Assembly (NCBI RefSeq): GCF_000699445.3 | Contig: NC_067200.1 | Location: forward strand, 7,128,450-7,192,449 | Source: Schistosoma haematobium | Taxonomy: Eukaryota; Platyhelminthes; Trematoda; Strigeidida; Schistosomatidae | Direction of reading: 5' to 3' | Length of the DNA stretch: 64,000 nt | Shown here: in pieces, positions 23,903 through 36,308 of the stretch | Numbering within the stretch: position 1 is the first letter of the stretch | How the letters are laid out: each line of letters begins with the position of its first letter | The notes under the pieces: generated by a model | The model's database searches: none | The model's input: the letters and a program-made list of their open reading frames with translations, nothing else | Told to the model about the DNA's origin: nothing | Program-made: the position numbers and the translations under genes

Positions 23903-26650
23903 GTGTGTGCTACACGAACGCTCGTAGTCTTAGAAATAAAACGTCCGAGCTAAGTCTGATGGTGCAAGAATTATGTCCCGATATAATCGTCGTTACAGAA
24001 ACTTGGTTCACCGTTGATATAGACTGTCCTCCTTTCATTGCTGGTTATATCTGTATCAGAAGTGATAGAGTTTCAAGTCGCAAAGGTGGAGGTATAATAT
24101 TATACGTTAGGGATCACTTTCGTATACAATCAACCATATCGGAGTCTCATATCAGTGGCACATGTTGTAAGATTAAACCTAGAAATGGGTTAGTGACTAT
24201 AGGGGGAATATACCGTAGTCCGTTTTGTCTTGCTGACGACTTTATCCTAAGACACATCTGTTCTTGGAGTATGCAGAATGTTGTCTCATCATTGGGGACT
24301 TCAACGTACCGCATATCAACTGGATAGAGCTTACAGCTCCAGGTAGTGGTTTCGATAGCGACCTTTTATCTACCGTTATTCAGTGTGCACTTGTACAATG
24401 TATCACAAAACCGACACATATTGATTTGCAACATGATCCGTCACTGCTGGACCTCGCCCTCACCCACCACTGTGAGGATGTCTTTGATATCCAGCACCTT
24501 CCCCCACTAGTGAACAGTGATCACATTGTAATTCACTTTAAGTTTAGGACACATGGTATACAATTCGTATCTGCTCCACCCCGTCCCAATATCTGGCAAG
24601 CTAATATTCCGGAAATCAGAAACTGTGCTATCCCGACTGATTGATCGGTCGACGCGGATGGATTGATCGAAGGTGACTGGAATAAATTTAAGGCTACATT
24701 CGAGTCCGTAACGTCGCCGTTTATCCCATGGTCAGCACGTAAGCTATCACATTGCCCTCCATGGATTAATAAGGAGACCCGGAAGCTGTTAAAGCGTAGG
24801 AAACATTTCTGGGACTTATTCTTGTTGACAGGTTGTGCACCATCTAAGCGTGAGTACCAAAAATACCGTAATATCTGTAAGAAAACCATAGCCAAATCCC
24901 GTACCACTTACGAACGACAGTTAGTATATGATAGTCGTACTTGTTTTCGTATGTTAAACGGCAAATGAAACGTAGTGATGGTATTTCCCCGTTACTGTTA
25001 CACGAAAATTCAGAATTACTAGCTGAATCAGATCGAGCAAAAGCTGAGACTTTTTCAAACTATTTTAGCAAGGTCTTCTCTACGTTTATTGTAACAAATA
25101 CTTGTCCCACTCACACCAAGATACCAACCATTGAATCTGTACAGGTGACTGAGGAAACTATCCTTCCATTGATGACTAACCTCAAACCTGGTAATATACC
25201 GGGCATTGACGGGTTACATCCACAGTTGCTGTCATCTCTTGCGGACATTATTTCAAAACCGCTTGCGACACTCTTCAACATGTCCCCCTCACTCGCTCAA
25301 CTCCCTAGAGATTGGAAGGACGCTATAGTTAGTCCTATATTTAAGGACGGTCAGCGACAGGTAGTATCTAACTACCGGCCTGTCAGTCTAACTAGCATAG
25401 TCGTTAAGTTACTCGAAAAGATAACTCGGGTTAGGTTGCTAAGCCACATAGATTTACACAATCTGTTAGCTCCTGACCAACACGGATTTCGTAACAAGCG
25501 TTCATGCTTGACTAACTTGCTTATTGCGAGGGAGGATTGGACAGCAGCCCTAGATAACGGTCTGTCTGTTGACGTGATATTCATAGATTTTAGCAAAGCG
25601 TTTGACAAGGTTTCACACGTAGGTCTTATGCAGAAGCTCACGAGCTTCGGAATAATAGGTACTGTACATGCGTGGATAGGAAATTTCTTATGTGACCGCA
25701 GACAGAGAGTGAGGGTTAACGGAACAGTATCCGATTGGAAGCCGGTCAAAAGTGGTGTACTCCAAGACACCATCTTGTGCCCTCTGCTCTTCCTTCCCTA
25801 CGTTAATGAGTTACCGCTGTTAGTTAGGTCGTCGACATTATTGTTTGCGGATGATGTAAAAATCTGCAGAACAATAAAAAGTGCGGCTGATCATGTGGAT
25901 CTTCAAGCTGACTTAGACGATTTAGTTAGATGGGCTCGAGAGTGGGGCTTAGAAATCAATGCTAGGAAGAGTGTACTAATGCACATCGGTCACGGCAATA
26001 GTTACCGTTACACTATTGAGGGTAAACCTCTTCCATGCGTTCAAGAGCATAAAGACTTAGGAGTAATATTAAGTCATGATTTAAAAACAACTACGCATTG
26101 CAAAGCAGCCGCTGTCAAAGGTTTTCGTGCGTTATGGTCACTTCGCCGAGCGTTCAAATCTTTTGACGAGGAAACGTTTCAAATTTTATATCCCATATAG
26201 GTTAGACCACATTTAGAGTACTGTATCCAAGCAGCTAGCCCGTGTCTGGTAAAGGATACTAACTCCCTTGAGCGTGTCCAGCGTGTGAGAACGAAATTAG
26301 TGAAGGGTCTTTCTAGACTCTCTTACGATGAGCGTTTAAAACGCCTCAATCTTTTCCCCTTGTCGTATCGTAGGACACGAGGTGACCTTATACTGGCATT
26401 TCGTATCTTTAATTATGATTTGGGTGTTAATATGTCTTATCTTTTTGCTCCCTCCAACACTAATAATCTCCGAGGTCATAGCAAGAAGGATCATAAACCA
26501 TTATCTAATAAACTTAAAGTGGGATCCCGTTTTTCTCATCGAGTAGTCAATGATTGGAACGCCTTACCCGAACAAGTGGTATCAGCCCCATCAGTGAATA
26601 CTTTCAAGGAAAAGCTGGACCTTCACTGGAAAGCAATGTGTCAGGATTAA
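23878..26650 (+). pseudogene. CR1-like ORF2: endonuclease and reverse transcriptase
   Basis: Endonuclease: CYTNARSLRNKTSEL, IIVVTETWF, RKGGGIILYVRD, GDFNVPHINW, and NSDHIVIHF. Linker: PPWINKETRKLLKRRKHFW. Reverse transcriptase: IDGLHPQLLSSL, NYRPVSLTSIV, DQHGFRNKRSC, IDFSKAFDKVSH and LFADDVKICR. C-terminus: VRPHLEYCIQA, RFSHRVVNDWNALPEQVV. Breaks: frameshifts near 24290 and 24950, TGA at 24642, TAG at 26198. The motif usually reading GVPQGSVLGPLLF is altered to GVLQDTILCPLLF. Confidence 0.85.
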
Positions 26651-26774
26651 CACAGGTTCATCAACCTACTATCCTTATTACTGAAGACTGAAGACTAAAC
26701 TGGCATGCCTCAAGTGACAAACTTTTAGTTGAGAATGAATTATCATAATTATTTAAAATTGGGTTCTTGTCGGG

Positions 26775-27110
26775 GATACAGAATGACTTTAGAACAGGTT
26801 ATTTCTGTATCACTAACTTATTAGTATGCCATGAATGCTGTTGTGCGCTTAATCATCAGAATTTTCCTATATTGACTTCAGAAAATATTCTGACGTAGTT
26901 CGTCACGGACGTCTGTGATGGAAATTAAGTAATATCTCGTGCTTCGAGGCAAATTGTTAATGTGAATTAAGGGCTTCCTGTTTGTTCGCCAACAATGTGT
27001 GTGGATAAATTCAAAATTGTCTAGCTGGTAACTTCGCTCAGGTAAGTGCCGCAGGCTACAATTTTGTTCCTCGGGTATGTGAATGACCGTCCTAGTCTCC
27101 ACTTATCATC
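26775..27110 (+). pseudogene. Decayed CR1-type reverse transcriptase fragment
   Basis: Reads SGIQNDFRTG then CITNLLVCHE, corresponding to the QHGFR...TNLL segment of reverse transcriptase, and after a frame change IDFRKYSDVVRHGRL. Several stops. It directly follows the complete CR1-like element but comes from a different, older copy. Confidence 0.5.
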
Positions 27111-27955
27111 TGGTTTCTTCGAATGATACTAAATGAAACGAGTGACAATATCAATAACACCCGGCAACCTGGAATTAGTTACAATACTGTGTGCCTAATC
27201 TGAATCCTTATCGATCAATACTTCATCACAATTTCCTTTTTATGCATCGAATCTATTGGACTATCTAAATTCGAAAAAAATAATCTGGGAGAGTTCATTA
27301 CTTTGTTGGACGGCTTGCCATGTTTTTAGTACTTCCCAACATGTGTATGTTTTCACTTTAACTAACCGTACATATTTCATATTCAACACTTGTAGAACCG
27401 TTTCCTATATAAGATGTATTTAATAGTTTCAAATGACAACATAAAACAAAAAGGAAGCGCATAGTTTTCAGAAAAGCCATATTAGACTGAACAATAATTT
27501 GTCACTTCTTAGTTCTGATTATTATTACTACATATTCATGAATGTTGCTAGGCTAACGACAGTAACAATTTATGAAAATTCTAAATTATATTCGTCGTGT
27601 TCCTAACTGTAGTTCCATAAGCCGTATTTCAACTTTAAAATCCCCCCTAAGCTTTTTGTTTATTGTTACTTTCCTCATCAACGTACATACTAACCTGACT
27701 TGCGTTGAGTTGTATTACCTATGTCATCTGAACCGAATTAAACTGAACGAAAAAACTAGAACACTGGTTATGGTTCTTCCTCTCCGCGTTTATGCTTTTA
27801 TTCATTCAGTTAACCTGTAAACAAAGAACCTGTACTGTTCCAATATAGCACTTTGACATATCAGTCTGTCCTCTTGTCATTTTTCTCTCATATCTGAGCA
27901 ACTTACGGGCGATAAATGTAGAATTGAAAGGATTTCGGTGAACAGGAACGCAGGC
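27111..27955. other. No recognisable gene
   Basis: The 82-codon plus frame at 27572-27820 has no motif or splice context that I can support. Confidence 0.4.
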
Positions 27956-28028
27956 CCCACACACACTCGAACCTCTGTCCTCCTGAATGCTAGACCGCGT
28001 GTCTAGCCATTAGACCACATCAGATGAC
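27955..28028 (-). repeat. tRNA-like sequence, probable SINE head
   Basis: On the minus strand, TGGTCTAATGGCTAGACA resembles a Pol III A box and D arm, and AGGTTCGAGTGT resembles a B box and T arm, spaced as in a tRNA. The acceptor stem is not convincing and no CCA-proximal pairing is seen, so this is more likely a tRNA-derived SINE or pseudogene than a working tRNA. Confidence 0.45.
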
Positions 28029-28482
28029 GGGGGAAATTACTGCAATATTTCCTTACACCGATTAATCATTCATAATACTAATGAGTAATAGGACTCACAC
28101 ACTTCTAAGGTGCAGACCAATTCGTTAATTGGATGAATTGACGAAATATTGCTTCGGTATATCATGCATACCTAGATCGAACCAGAAAAGAGTATTTGAC
28201 ACAACTGTACTTGATCCTCATATTTTACACAATTTTTTTCTCCTTAACCGTATATTACTTTCCGTTTTGTGGAGTACTCTCATGCATCCCTGATGACGTT
28301 GTAACGCGTGTAATCAGCAGTCACTGGAAGGCGGGAAGACCTAAAGCCACAACACACACAATGTTAACTGAACACTTCACACCACAAAGAGAACACGGAA
28401 TGGAGACCACCAGTCGTTTATTTTAAAATTAAAATTCGCGGGTTCTGTACAAAAAAGAGAGCTAGTTTACAAAACGGTCTTA

Positions 28483-28556
28483 TGAGTCGTCCTGTAAGTT
28501 TAGTGCGTGCAGGGCTTGCTCTTCTTCTTCTAAAGCATTTATTCTTGCTTGCCCTG
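28483..28556 (-). CDS. Possible terminal exon of an unknown gene
   Basis: The minus strand has a good acceptor (TTTCTATTGCAG) followed by QARINALEEEEQALHALNL and a stop. It is acidic and coiled-coil-like. Phase requires the previous exon to end after one base. I could not join it to the exon at 28957-29142, whose own frame ends in a stop, so it may be an alternative end or a different transcript. Confidence 0.3.
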
Positions 28557-28956
28557 CAATAGAAAGAAAACAAAATCTATTAACAACATCATACATGATG
28601 ATTTTAATCCCGTTATAACGTACCTGGTTATAAAGGACGGTCGTCGTAGACCTAAGGTCATACATTTGATCTGGCTTGATAATGAGTCCAACTTCTAGCA
28701 AGTTCACACTTTGACATATATGCATTATAAAAGTGTTTTGTTTACATACTGTTTTGTACACAAGATGTCTACACTATGTCTATTTCCTTCCAGAATACCA
28801 ATCCGTTCTGGAGGCCAATCACTTACGTGGAACCGAACAATTATCAATTATATTTATGTATTTCCATTTTGTATCTTATTATTTTATGCAGGCAGTGGAG
28901 CAGTTCTTCAGGTTTGATTGATTTTTACCATTACCTTTGAAGTAGATTCTTCTTTA

Positions 28957-29142
28957 CTTTTTACTTGAGGGTGACTCAAGAGGCAGGTGAGTAAACACCT
29001 GATAGCCGGTCTGAGCATGGAAAAATCGTGCCTCACCAACATGGTGTTGGGTAGCCCGCTCGCGGCACTTCCTCAGATATTCTTGTTCCACATTCTCATA
29101 CTCTTTCTCTTGAGAGCACGTAGCAAAACACCAGCGATAGCT
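28957..29142 (-). CDS. Possible exon of an unrecognised small protein
   Basis: The minus frame reads YRWCFATCSQEKEYENVEQE, then YLRKCRERATQHHVGEARF, FHAQTGYQVFTHLPLE and a stop. An acceptor (TTATTCTACAG) precedes it. The frame also continues upstream to an ATG at 29202 (82 codons in total), so an unspliced reading is possible. It has a non-random look, with regularly spaced Cys and His, but I do not recognise the family. Confidence 0.4.
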
Positions 29143-29393
29143 GTAGAATAAATCACATGCTACAGAATAAGATGACAAGGTAGTAAATGAAAAGACATCC
29201 ATGGACTATCGGCGATTGCCGACGGAGTTAGTCGTCATTGATTAGAAGTCAAACGGTGAGCGAGTTTATAATTTTTGCTTGGGCTGGAAAAACAGAAGTA
29301 AGGTGTTTTTGATAGATAGGTTAATCGAAACGACGTTCCTACGGAAGTCGATTCTAGGGGGAAGCTAATGTAACAGCTTAGGTTGGTTGGTTA

Positions 29394-29640
29394 AGAGTTG
29401 ACCTCAAACAACCAAGCATATGCCAAAACAATATATTTCAAATATTTATTCACCTCCTTATTTTGTATAAGCGTTATATTTCCTATTATCTTATACTGAA
29501 TGTTGAGAGGCTTTGTTTGTCTAATTAAATAACCCCACGCTCCACTGTGACTGCGCGAAGATCGAAATAAAGACCTATTCACTACTTGTCTGGCTTCTTC
29601 TATCAATAGCACGGGGGTTACCTTAAGGCACGAAAAACCT
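29394..29640. repeat. Dispersed repeat, copy 1 (partner 30291-30530)
   Basis: Two directly oriented ~240-bp copies about 900 bp apart share blocks such as TGAATGTTGA, a CGCTCCA segment and CTGTCTGGCTTC/AAGTCTGGCTTC. Diverged; no coding motif. Confidence 0.45.
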
Positions 29641-30290
29641 ACTAATATTTTCTATTAATGCGCACGTAATTCTTAAAAAGTCTGTATGTTAAGCTCTTAA
29701 CCTACGGTGATTGAGATGCATCTTGACGTGATTTGTTAAAACATCTGAACAAAATCACTCTTCATTATGCTTGTTGTTTAGCGCTCGAATGATTTTTATG
29801 TGAAATTTCATTTTGCGCGTGCTAAGAATTAAACCAAACACTTCGAAGTTATTACATGTATCTCACGACCACTTGCTGCCGTCTTTTTTATTTATCTCTC
29901 AGCCCATCAGTACGCAGAGGATCTATTTCGGCAAATTTCTGCGCGCGACAATTCCACTAAACATCGTATTGATCCAACATCGCGTTGATTTCAGTGGGAG
30001 AACATTGTAGTATTATTAATTCTAACCACACGATTCTCGAAGTTGAACACTTAATTACTCGGAAGATTTACATTCAACGTATAACATATAGGGGGGGTCG
30101 GGATGCCAAAGATCGGCCTTACGGGCGTAGCCATCCTTGTAACGATTCCCTATTCACATTAAAATCAATCGTTCTGCCTCTAGCTCTAATTTGTTCTTCA
30201 GAAGTGCTAAACATCGTGACACGATACAAGTCAGAATAGAGAACTATCATAGATAGTCTCGAGACATCGCAACAATCAAGACTTAGTGGT

Positions 30291-30530
30291 TAAAAGTTGA
30301 CTGAAAACGTCCGGCTAATGTCAGAACATTATAGTCAGATTATTCATTTAACTCTTCAATCGGCGTACGCATAATGTTTTCTATAATTCTATGTTGAATG
30401 TTGAAAGCGCTATGTACTCAAGAAATAGAACCTCGCGCTCCAACTGTTCTGTGCCACAATCTGAATACAGATTTATTTAACTACAAGTCTGGCTTCACGT
30501 ACAGATAAAATGGGTGGTATCTACTAACAT
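30291..30530. repeat. Dispersed repeat, copy 2 (partner 29394-29640)
   Basis: Second copy of the pair, in the same orientation. It is followed closely by the CR1-relic repeat at 30590. Confidence 0.45.
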
Positions 30531-30589
30531 GTAAACATCATATATTTCACTCGACAATTGCGGGACATATTGTCATCCCCGAATTCGCA

Positions 30590-31250
30590 TTTTACCGACC
30601 GAAATCCAAATATTCGGTTTGAGTGCAGAACTAACGGACCAAAGTTCATTCTGTATAGCGTACTGTGAGCTTTTGAGTTGTCAGCATTAAATTATATCAA
30701 AAGATAAGTTCTGTGTTTAACCTAAACTGTTTTGATTTTAAGAAAGAAACATATTATGTCGAAAGTAAAACAATGCTTCAAATGGTATAACTTGTATTAT
30801 GCAGCCAAGACTCTCCATCATAGAATAGTGTGCCAAACAACAAAAGGAATAGTTAGTAAAGAACAGTTCAACACCTTAGAATTGGTAACATTATTTCCGA
30901 AAAGATGGGGTCGGATATCTATCTGCAAGGGTTCCAGTAAGACTTCCAAGCAGACGGTCAAGAGTTGATAGATGCAATGAATCACACCGTGACCTCATGA
31001 TTAGTCAAAAATCAGTTGTTCGGTAACATGCAACAGTAACTTAAGTAGTGAAAGCTGAACCTCCAAACAAGGTCAAATAAAAAGGTCTTGACATGGAAGA
31101 CTGAAAATACATAAGGTGGGGTCAAAAAGAGATCAGAACAAAGGTTAAAATATCAGACAGGTAGAAGAAGCATATAAATGACAGTACTGTCCAATAAAAT
31201 GCTGTGGAGGGAAAAAGGCGTCTTAGTACTCTATACACTGAAGCCGTACG
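30590..31250 (+). repeat. Dispersed repeat, copy 2 (partner 9620-10290)
   Basis: Shares with 9620-10290 an ordered series of blocks: TATTCGGTTTGA near 30612, GGATATCTATCTGCAAGG near 30913, CAAGCAGACGGT and ATGACAGTACTGTCCAA near 31176. Probably a relic of a CR1-like element. Confidence 0.55.
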
Positions 31251-31259
31251 ACAACTATA

Positions 31260-32780
31260 ACAGTACATCTTTTAGAACATACACTAGGCCAGCAAGATAG
31301 AGAAACCTTCCATGTAATCTTCAGAAATTCCTAATATCCCAGTTAAGGTATGGTAATATGGTGTTCCCTCTTTCACCTCCAAAGAGTAAAAACACTCAAG
31401 AATGTATCTAAGGTGATTAAAAAAAAATCAGTTAATTTACTAGAATCCAAACGTTCGGATGATCATTTTAAATCTCAGATTGCTTACCTTCTGGAGCAGA
31501 AGACACTTGAATAAGGAGGACTTAGTTTTTTCAAGCACTGCCATACTTAGTTTCTGTTTCATTCGTCGTATCGAAAACTTTGATTCAAACACATATTTAA
31601 CGTTGTTAACGATACATGGATTTGCAAAATGTTTTCTAAGCATTTCTTACTTAAGCTGAAGCCTCATTTGTGCATATATAGTGTCATTGGGCTCTTGCCA
31701 CACAATCCCCAAAGCTGAAAAGGAGTCAAGTTAGGGAATAGATATTAAACATTTAACGGGGAGAAAAACCCAACAATGGAGAAGGCGAGAAGGATTAATT
31801 TACTGCAATCGGTTGGCATGGCTCGGGCTTGCAGATGTGGTCTTGCTTGTGTAACTTATCTCTTTTTTTCATATTAAACATATTGTTCTATCTCCAGCCT
31901 AAATGTGTTCACCACTATATATTGGCAATGATTACATAGAACGAGTCAGCGTAGACTGTGACGTGACTTCCACGTAAGATCTTATAAATTAGACAGTCAC
32001 ATCATGACAAATCTACAATTTTAGGATTGGGTCTACTATGAGAGCAGTACCAATGACGAAGTAGACCATAATTTTACACATGTATTGTAGCGGATGGGAA
32101 TTCAATTGTGGAAAATCAATTTGTTGTCGATTAAAAAATAACAGAATATTCTTGAGTCACATTTTGACCTTGTTAATCATTCGCTTATCAACTTTGACTG
32201 TTTCTATTTAAGAGTATGTGTGTGGATTTCTTATCTTACTCATCACATGCCTGTAACTTATTTTTGTTAGGCCATAAATATCGATTAAGGCTTGATCAAA
32301 TCGAGTTGGCTCACACAACTTCTCTCGTCATTTTGATTTGCTCCCTTCTCTTCGCTTTATTCTTCCGATTGTAGGTCCAGACCAGTGAGTGTGCAAAACA
32401 TATGGATGTAAAAATCCACTATCGTATTTGACGTATTTAATTCCGTTATTACCTAACGCGATTTAAGTGTATGATTATAAACGAGAATAGTCGGGATGTA
32501 TATTTCGACTATTATTATTTGATAGCAGTCAGAAACGATAAAATGGAATCAGATATACGGCAATGAAACACCACAATATATGTATTCTTTCTCGTTTTTT
32601 TCCAATTGCTCCCAAGTGCTGGATGTTTTTATCTCTTCAGTTTGATTTTAACGTTTTTGTTACACCTCCCTAAGTACATCTGTAACATATCGTTCTCCAT
32701 CTTACGCTTTGTTTTTTTCTGAATTTTTCCTTGTTTGTGTCCTCAGCATACTGATTCAGCTGTTCATTAAAAGTCATCGG
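31260..32780. other. No recognisable gene
   Basis: AT-rich sequence; nothing that I can assign. Confidence 0.4.
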
Positions 32781-32799
32781 TGTGTTATTATTATTATTA

Positions 32800-33100
32800 T
32801 CAGCTTTATTCAATATTATATTTTTGGTACAATATAGAATTCTCAGCGTAAAGTATTTCAACAAGTTTCCGTTTCTTACTTCTTCGTCTGTCCTGGCGAT
32901 AAATATTGAGTGATCGCAAGTTAGATGTTAGCAGTTCACTAAATGAACATCTGAATAATGTGCATTCTTTTCGTTGTATATTGCCAGCAACCATATTGTC
33001 TCTTATTGAGTTGTTTGTAACTTTGACAACGAAAGGTTGTACACTTTTCAGAAACGCAGCAGAACAGGTTGTGCGATTAATAAACATAATGATATATTGA
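32800..33100 (-). repeat. Dispersed repeat with coding-like frame, copy 1 (partner 49015-49320)
   Basis: The minus strand is open for 99 codons (FINRTTCSAAFLKSVQPFVV near the start; KKRKLVEILYAENSILYQKY near the end), with a stop followed by AATAAAG and an AT-rich triplet run. The plus-strand copy at 49015 preserves much of the same translation. I do not recognise the protein. It could be a LINE C-terminus or a retroposed gene fragment. Confidence 0.5.
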
Positions 33101-33949
33101 AACAAACAAAAATAGATAACTTGTTGAAATATCTAGATGGCAGGAACAGGTAGCCCAGATGATCAAGCAGGCCGCCGGAGTAACACAAGTTCAATCATTA
33201 TTTACCTTCTCTGATGATGATGGCTGTTATGGATGCAGAATAATGTGCCAATCATTATCATGTTAAGCCTAGTGATGTCTTTGGACGTTAAATGGACATT
33301 TCCTATTGGCCATTATTTATTTCATCCGTTAAATATTGTACAAATGTTTCCTATTTTTATGGTACGATGTGGTATGTTTGGTTAGTATATAAATAGAGTA
33401 TGTCTGAAATACAATGATTCATATCTCCGAGGCTGTGACTCGTGTTCTGGACTCAACTGACTGGGCTAGACAGGGAAGCGGGACCAATCGAGACTCTAGG
33501 CCGTCCGTACGTGTTTACGTGTCATTGGATCGATCGATAAATACGCTGCTCTCTAATTTTCCCAGTCAAGGACACAACAATTAGCACAGGGTAAAAATCG
33601 ACCGCAACTTAAAGTCATAACCATGGCATTCATTGCGAGAGTTATATTAACGGTCCCATGACATGTGCACAGGTCTACCGTCAGTCGCGTATGAACGTTT
33701 CTGCTAACCAGCACCACCCTGGTTCTGTAGAGAATATTGCCTACCATATTCCAAGCTATCTTGCTCACGAATTAGTCATAAGTCATATGTGGACGTAGAG
33801 TAGTAGTGATGGTTGTCTGATCGTTAAGGGTGTTGTCACCCTATACATAAATTTGTTAGACAGATGTTTCGATCGTAGCCCACTGTCAAATATTAACTGG
33901 TGCGCGCTTGCACATTTCTTACCAGAGTGACACGTATCGACTTAGGACA

Positions 33950-34370
33950 TGGGACATCATTTTTACACATTTTACTCACATGCCAATGCGTGCTTGCCAA
34001 CATTCTCTACCAAGCACAATGGTGAAGGGTCTTTCAAAACTCTCCTACTGTAAGCACTTGGAACGCCAAATTCTTTACTCATTATCTTGTTGTAGAACAA
34101 ACGATGATCTCATATTGAAATTCTGTACCTCGATTATTGACATGTCTTATCCTTCTGAACTAAATAATTCCAAATACTTCTGAAGTCGTTTCAAAAATCG
34201 CAATCAGATCAACTCAAAGTAAGACTCTGTTTTCTCATTGCGTGGTCAATGAATGGGACGCCTATTAAGGAACACTTTCGAATACAAGTTAGATCTCAAG
34301 TGAAAACCAATCTTCAAGTATCACCACAGATTTACCGGCACATCATCCTTTTGATGGAAGACTGAAAAGA
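33950..34370 (+). pseudogene. CR1-type ORF2 C-terminal fragment
   Basis: Reads MVKGLSKLSYCKHLERQILY then SCCRTNDDLILKF, matching LVKGLSRLSYDERLKRLNLF in the element at 22433 (about 26300). After a frame change it continues through a degenerate RFSH-VVNEWDA block at about 34220-34265. It is 5'-truncated and decayed. Confidence 0.65.
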
Positions 34371-34798
34371 CAATTTTCTATTGACATGAAATAATCTTGA
34401 CATTACTCAAAATTCTGCAGAGTATCTTTCAAAATTTGATTCCAGGACGAGCCCAAAAGACACTGAAGCATGCTTAACGGAAAGTACTTTTGTTCTGCTC
34501 TTTACTATTTTTCATTTGAATTGGAAATTTCTTGCGGCAATACAAAATCGAGTGTTACATATCGGAGTTCAAGGCCACTCTTGAAGAATGTCAATATCTT
34601 ATGATGCATGCTGATATTGTGAAAGAAAACGACTCCGAAATACTGATAAAAGTGTTGAGTGGTTCATTATCGAATTCTGGAATTTATCAGCAGTTGTACA
34701 GTTTAATCGTTAATAAACAATATAGTTGCTTGCAGTGTCTTTCGAAGCATTCACAATGTATGTCGCAATAATGTTTTGCTGTTTACACTGTGTTTTAG

Positions 34799-34839
34799 TA
34801 GACTTTTATGAACCTTTTGAAGCAGATGGGTTTCGGCTG
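34799..34839 (+). CDS. LRRK1: LRRK1-like exon a (41-nt small exon)
   Basis: Bounded by an acceptor (CTGTGTTTTAG) and a consensus donor (GTAAGT). Encodes DFYEPFEADGFRL after a split codon. It ends in phase 0, exactly the phase needed by the ankyrin exon at 39904. It is weak alone; support comes from its splice sites and phase. At least one earlier exon ending in phase 1 must exist. The intron after it is 5.1 kb and holds an RTE element. Confidence 0.45.
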
Positions 34840-35789
34840 GTAAGTTACCTAAATAAGTATTTATACCAGTGGGAAAACTATCTAATCTCCCGATTTTGCA
34901 GAAGTTTTAGGGTTTTCCCAAAAGTAATGCATATTATTGCATATTACCAGTGACTTTATATTTCACGGAACGTTTAAAAATAGTTTAGAGCCAGTATAAA
35001 ATCTTACAATCTCAGTAATTGTATAAACATAGACTTTGAATGAGTTTTCAGTGTGTAATGAACATTCATAACTTTTTGCTTTGTTAGAATAAACAGAATG
35101 TCGATCGGTTAGTGGAATATTCATACTGCACGACTGGCTTATGCATTCATACCGAAATGCGGTGCAGCCTGTTGGCGAAATTAATACTTGGTCGTTAGAC
35201 TGAATTCTTGTTCGTTATATCAGTTTTATTAACCAGTTGACTTAAATGTTAACTGATTCCGATGCGTTGTCCACTAAACCGTGCGAATTCAGCGATGAAA
35301 AACTAATCAAGATTATAAAAATTGTGTGATTCTTTTGACCGATTTCAATAACTGAATATCCTTATTTTCGAAAATAGTATACATTTTTCCTTTTTAACGT
35401 CAATATCCAGATATTCTCGGTGTATATTGTCTCCATTGACAGTGAACACATAGGTGTCTCTTATTCTCAGACTTGGTTTAGGACCTGTACACGAAGTATT
35501 TAGTCGGTGCAATAGGGTATTCTTGTATCGTTATTATCATCGCTTACTTATTTCATTTATATTACTCAATAGTTGGTATAATAAGGCACAAAAAATTACC
35601 ACATAAATTAAAATGGTAATACTGTTAAGAAAGGTCGGAGGGAAGGTGCATTTTTAAAATAAATAAGCAAAGGACAAAAATTTACATCAGTCAGGTTGTT
35701 AAAATTGTACTTCTCATACTCAGATACTGAGCAATATGAAAATTATGAGTCGAGTTAAAGCATCACACATATTCTATGATAAACAAAAC

Positions 35790-36060
35790 AAGAAGGACAT
35801 ATTTTGTTGCCACTTCTATGGATGATGATTGAAAAGGTGATTCCGGTATTTCCACCAATTTCTATTTGGATCAGTACCTAATATCGTCCCACTCCACCTA
35901 GTTTGATGATCTCTAGGGTCCCATCCAGGTAGCCGCAATGGACCAATAGATACTAACCCCATGCAGCTTTCTTCGCATGGAACGAAGGCAAAACATGACA
36001 CTTTTTCTGTTCGTATTATACGTGGCCACAAAGCCCATTCCGTAGCATTCGTGAAACAAC
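35790..36060 (-). pseudogene. RTE-type pol C-terminal fragment
   Basis: The minus frame reads SCMGLVSIGPLRLPGWDPRD, then TRWSGTILG, matching the C-terminal frame of the RTE at 45780-45940 (SCKGLASVGPSRLPGWGLRD). It is a short 5'-truncated relic just upstream of, and opposite in direction to, the RTE at 36309. Confidence 0.65.
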
Positions 36061-36308
36061 CTTAACTATCACCATTGTTAGGTTGAAACAATTGAAAGAA
36101 ATGAGGATGCGAGTTGTTTGTTCATAATCACCTTAAGATGCATTTTAAAGCCCTTTAAAGATATAAGTAAAAGCTGACCACTGATGGAAAAGTCGAAGAT
36201 CATGATTTACTCTCATGCTTGCTTCATGCTTAGTGAAATGCTGAGCAAGTGTATTGTCTCTGAAATCATTCTACTGGAAACATAGTGGTCGTTCGATAGC
36301 AACTCACG

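Larger units (their letters stand above)
22433..26760 (+). mobile_element. Nearly complete CR1-like non-LTR retrotransposon
   Basis: It contains a 5' UTR (22433-22705), ORF1 with a PHD-type finger, and ORF2 with endonuclease and reverse transcriptase, followed by a short 3' end (GGCATGCCTCAAGTGACAAA near 26702). It begins immediately at the outer edge of the right palindrome arm. It resembles schistosome CR1-clade elements. It is inactive because of two frameshifts and three nonsense codons. Related relics lie at 7920-11660, 11675-11732, 26775-27110 and 33950-34370. Confidence 0.8.

Noticed and set aside
27955..28028. Functional tRNA gene
   Set aside because: A and B boxes are present, but a proper acceptor stem and anticodon arm could not be drawn; a SINE head is more likely.
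33120..33570. Possible LTR with TATA box (TATATAAATAGAG near 33390)
   Set aside because: No TG...CA ends with a matching target duplication could be found on either side.
34532..34771. 79-codon frame as an upstream LRRK1-like exon
   Set aside because: No ankyrin-like pattern and no splice borders giving the phase required by the exon at 34799.
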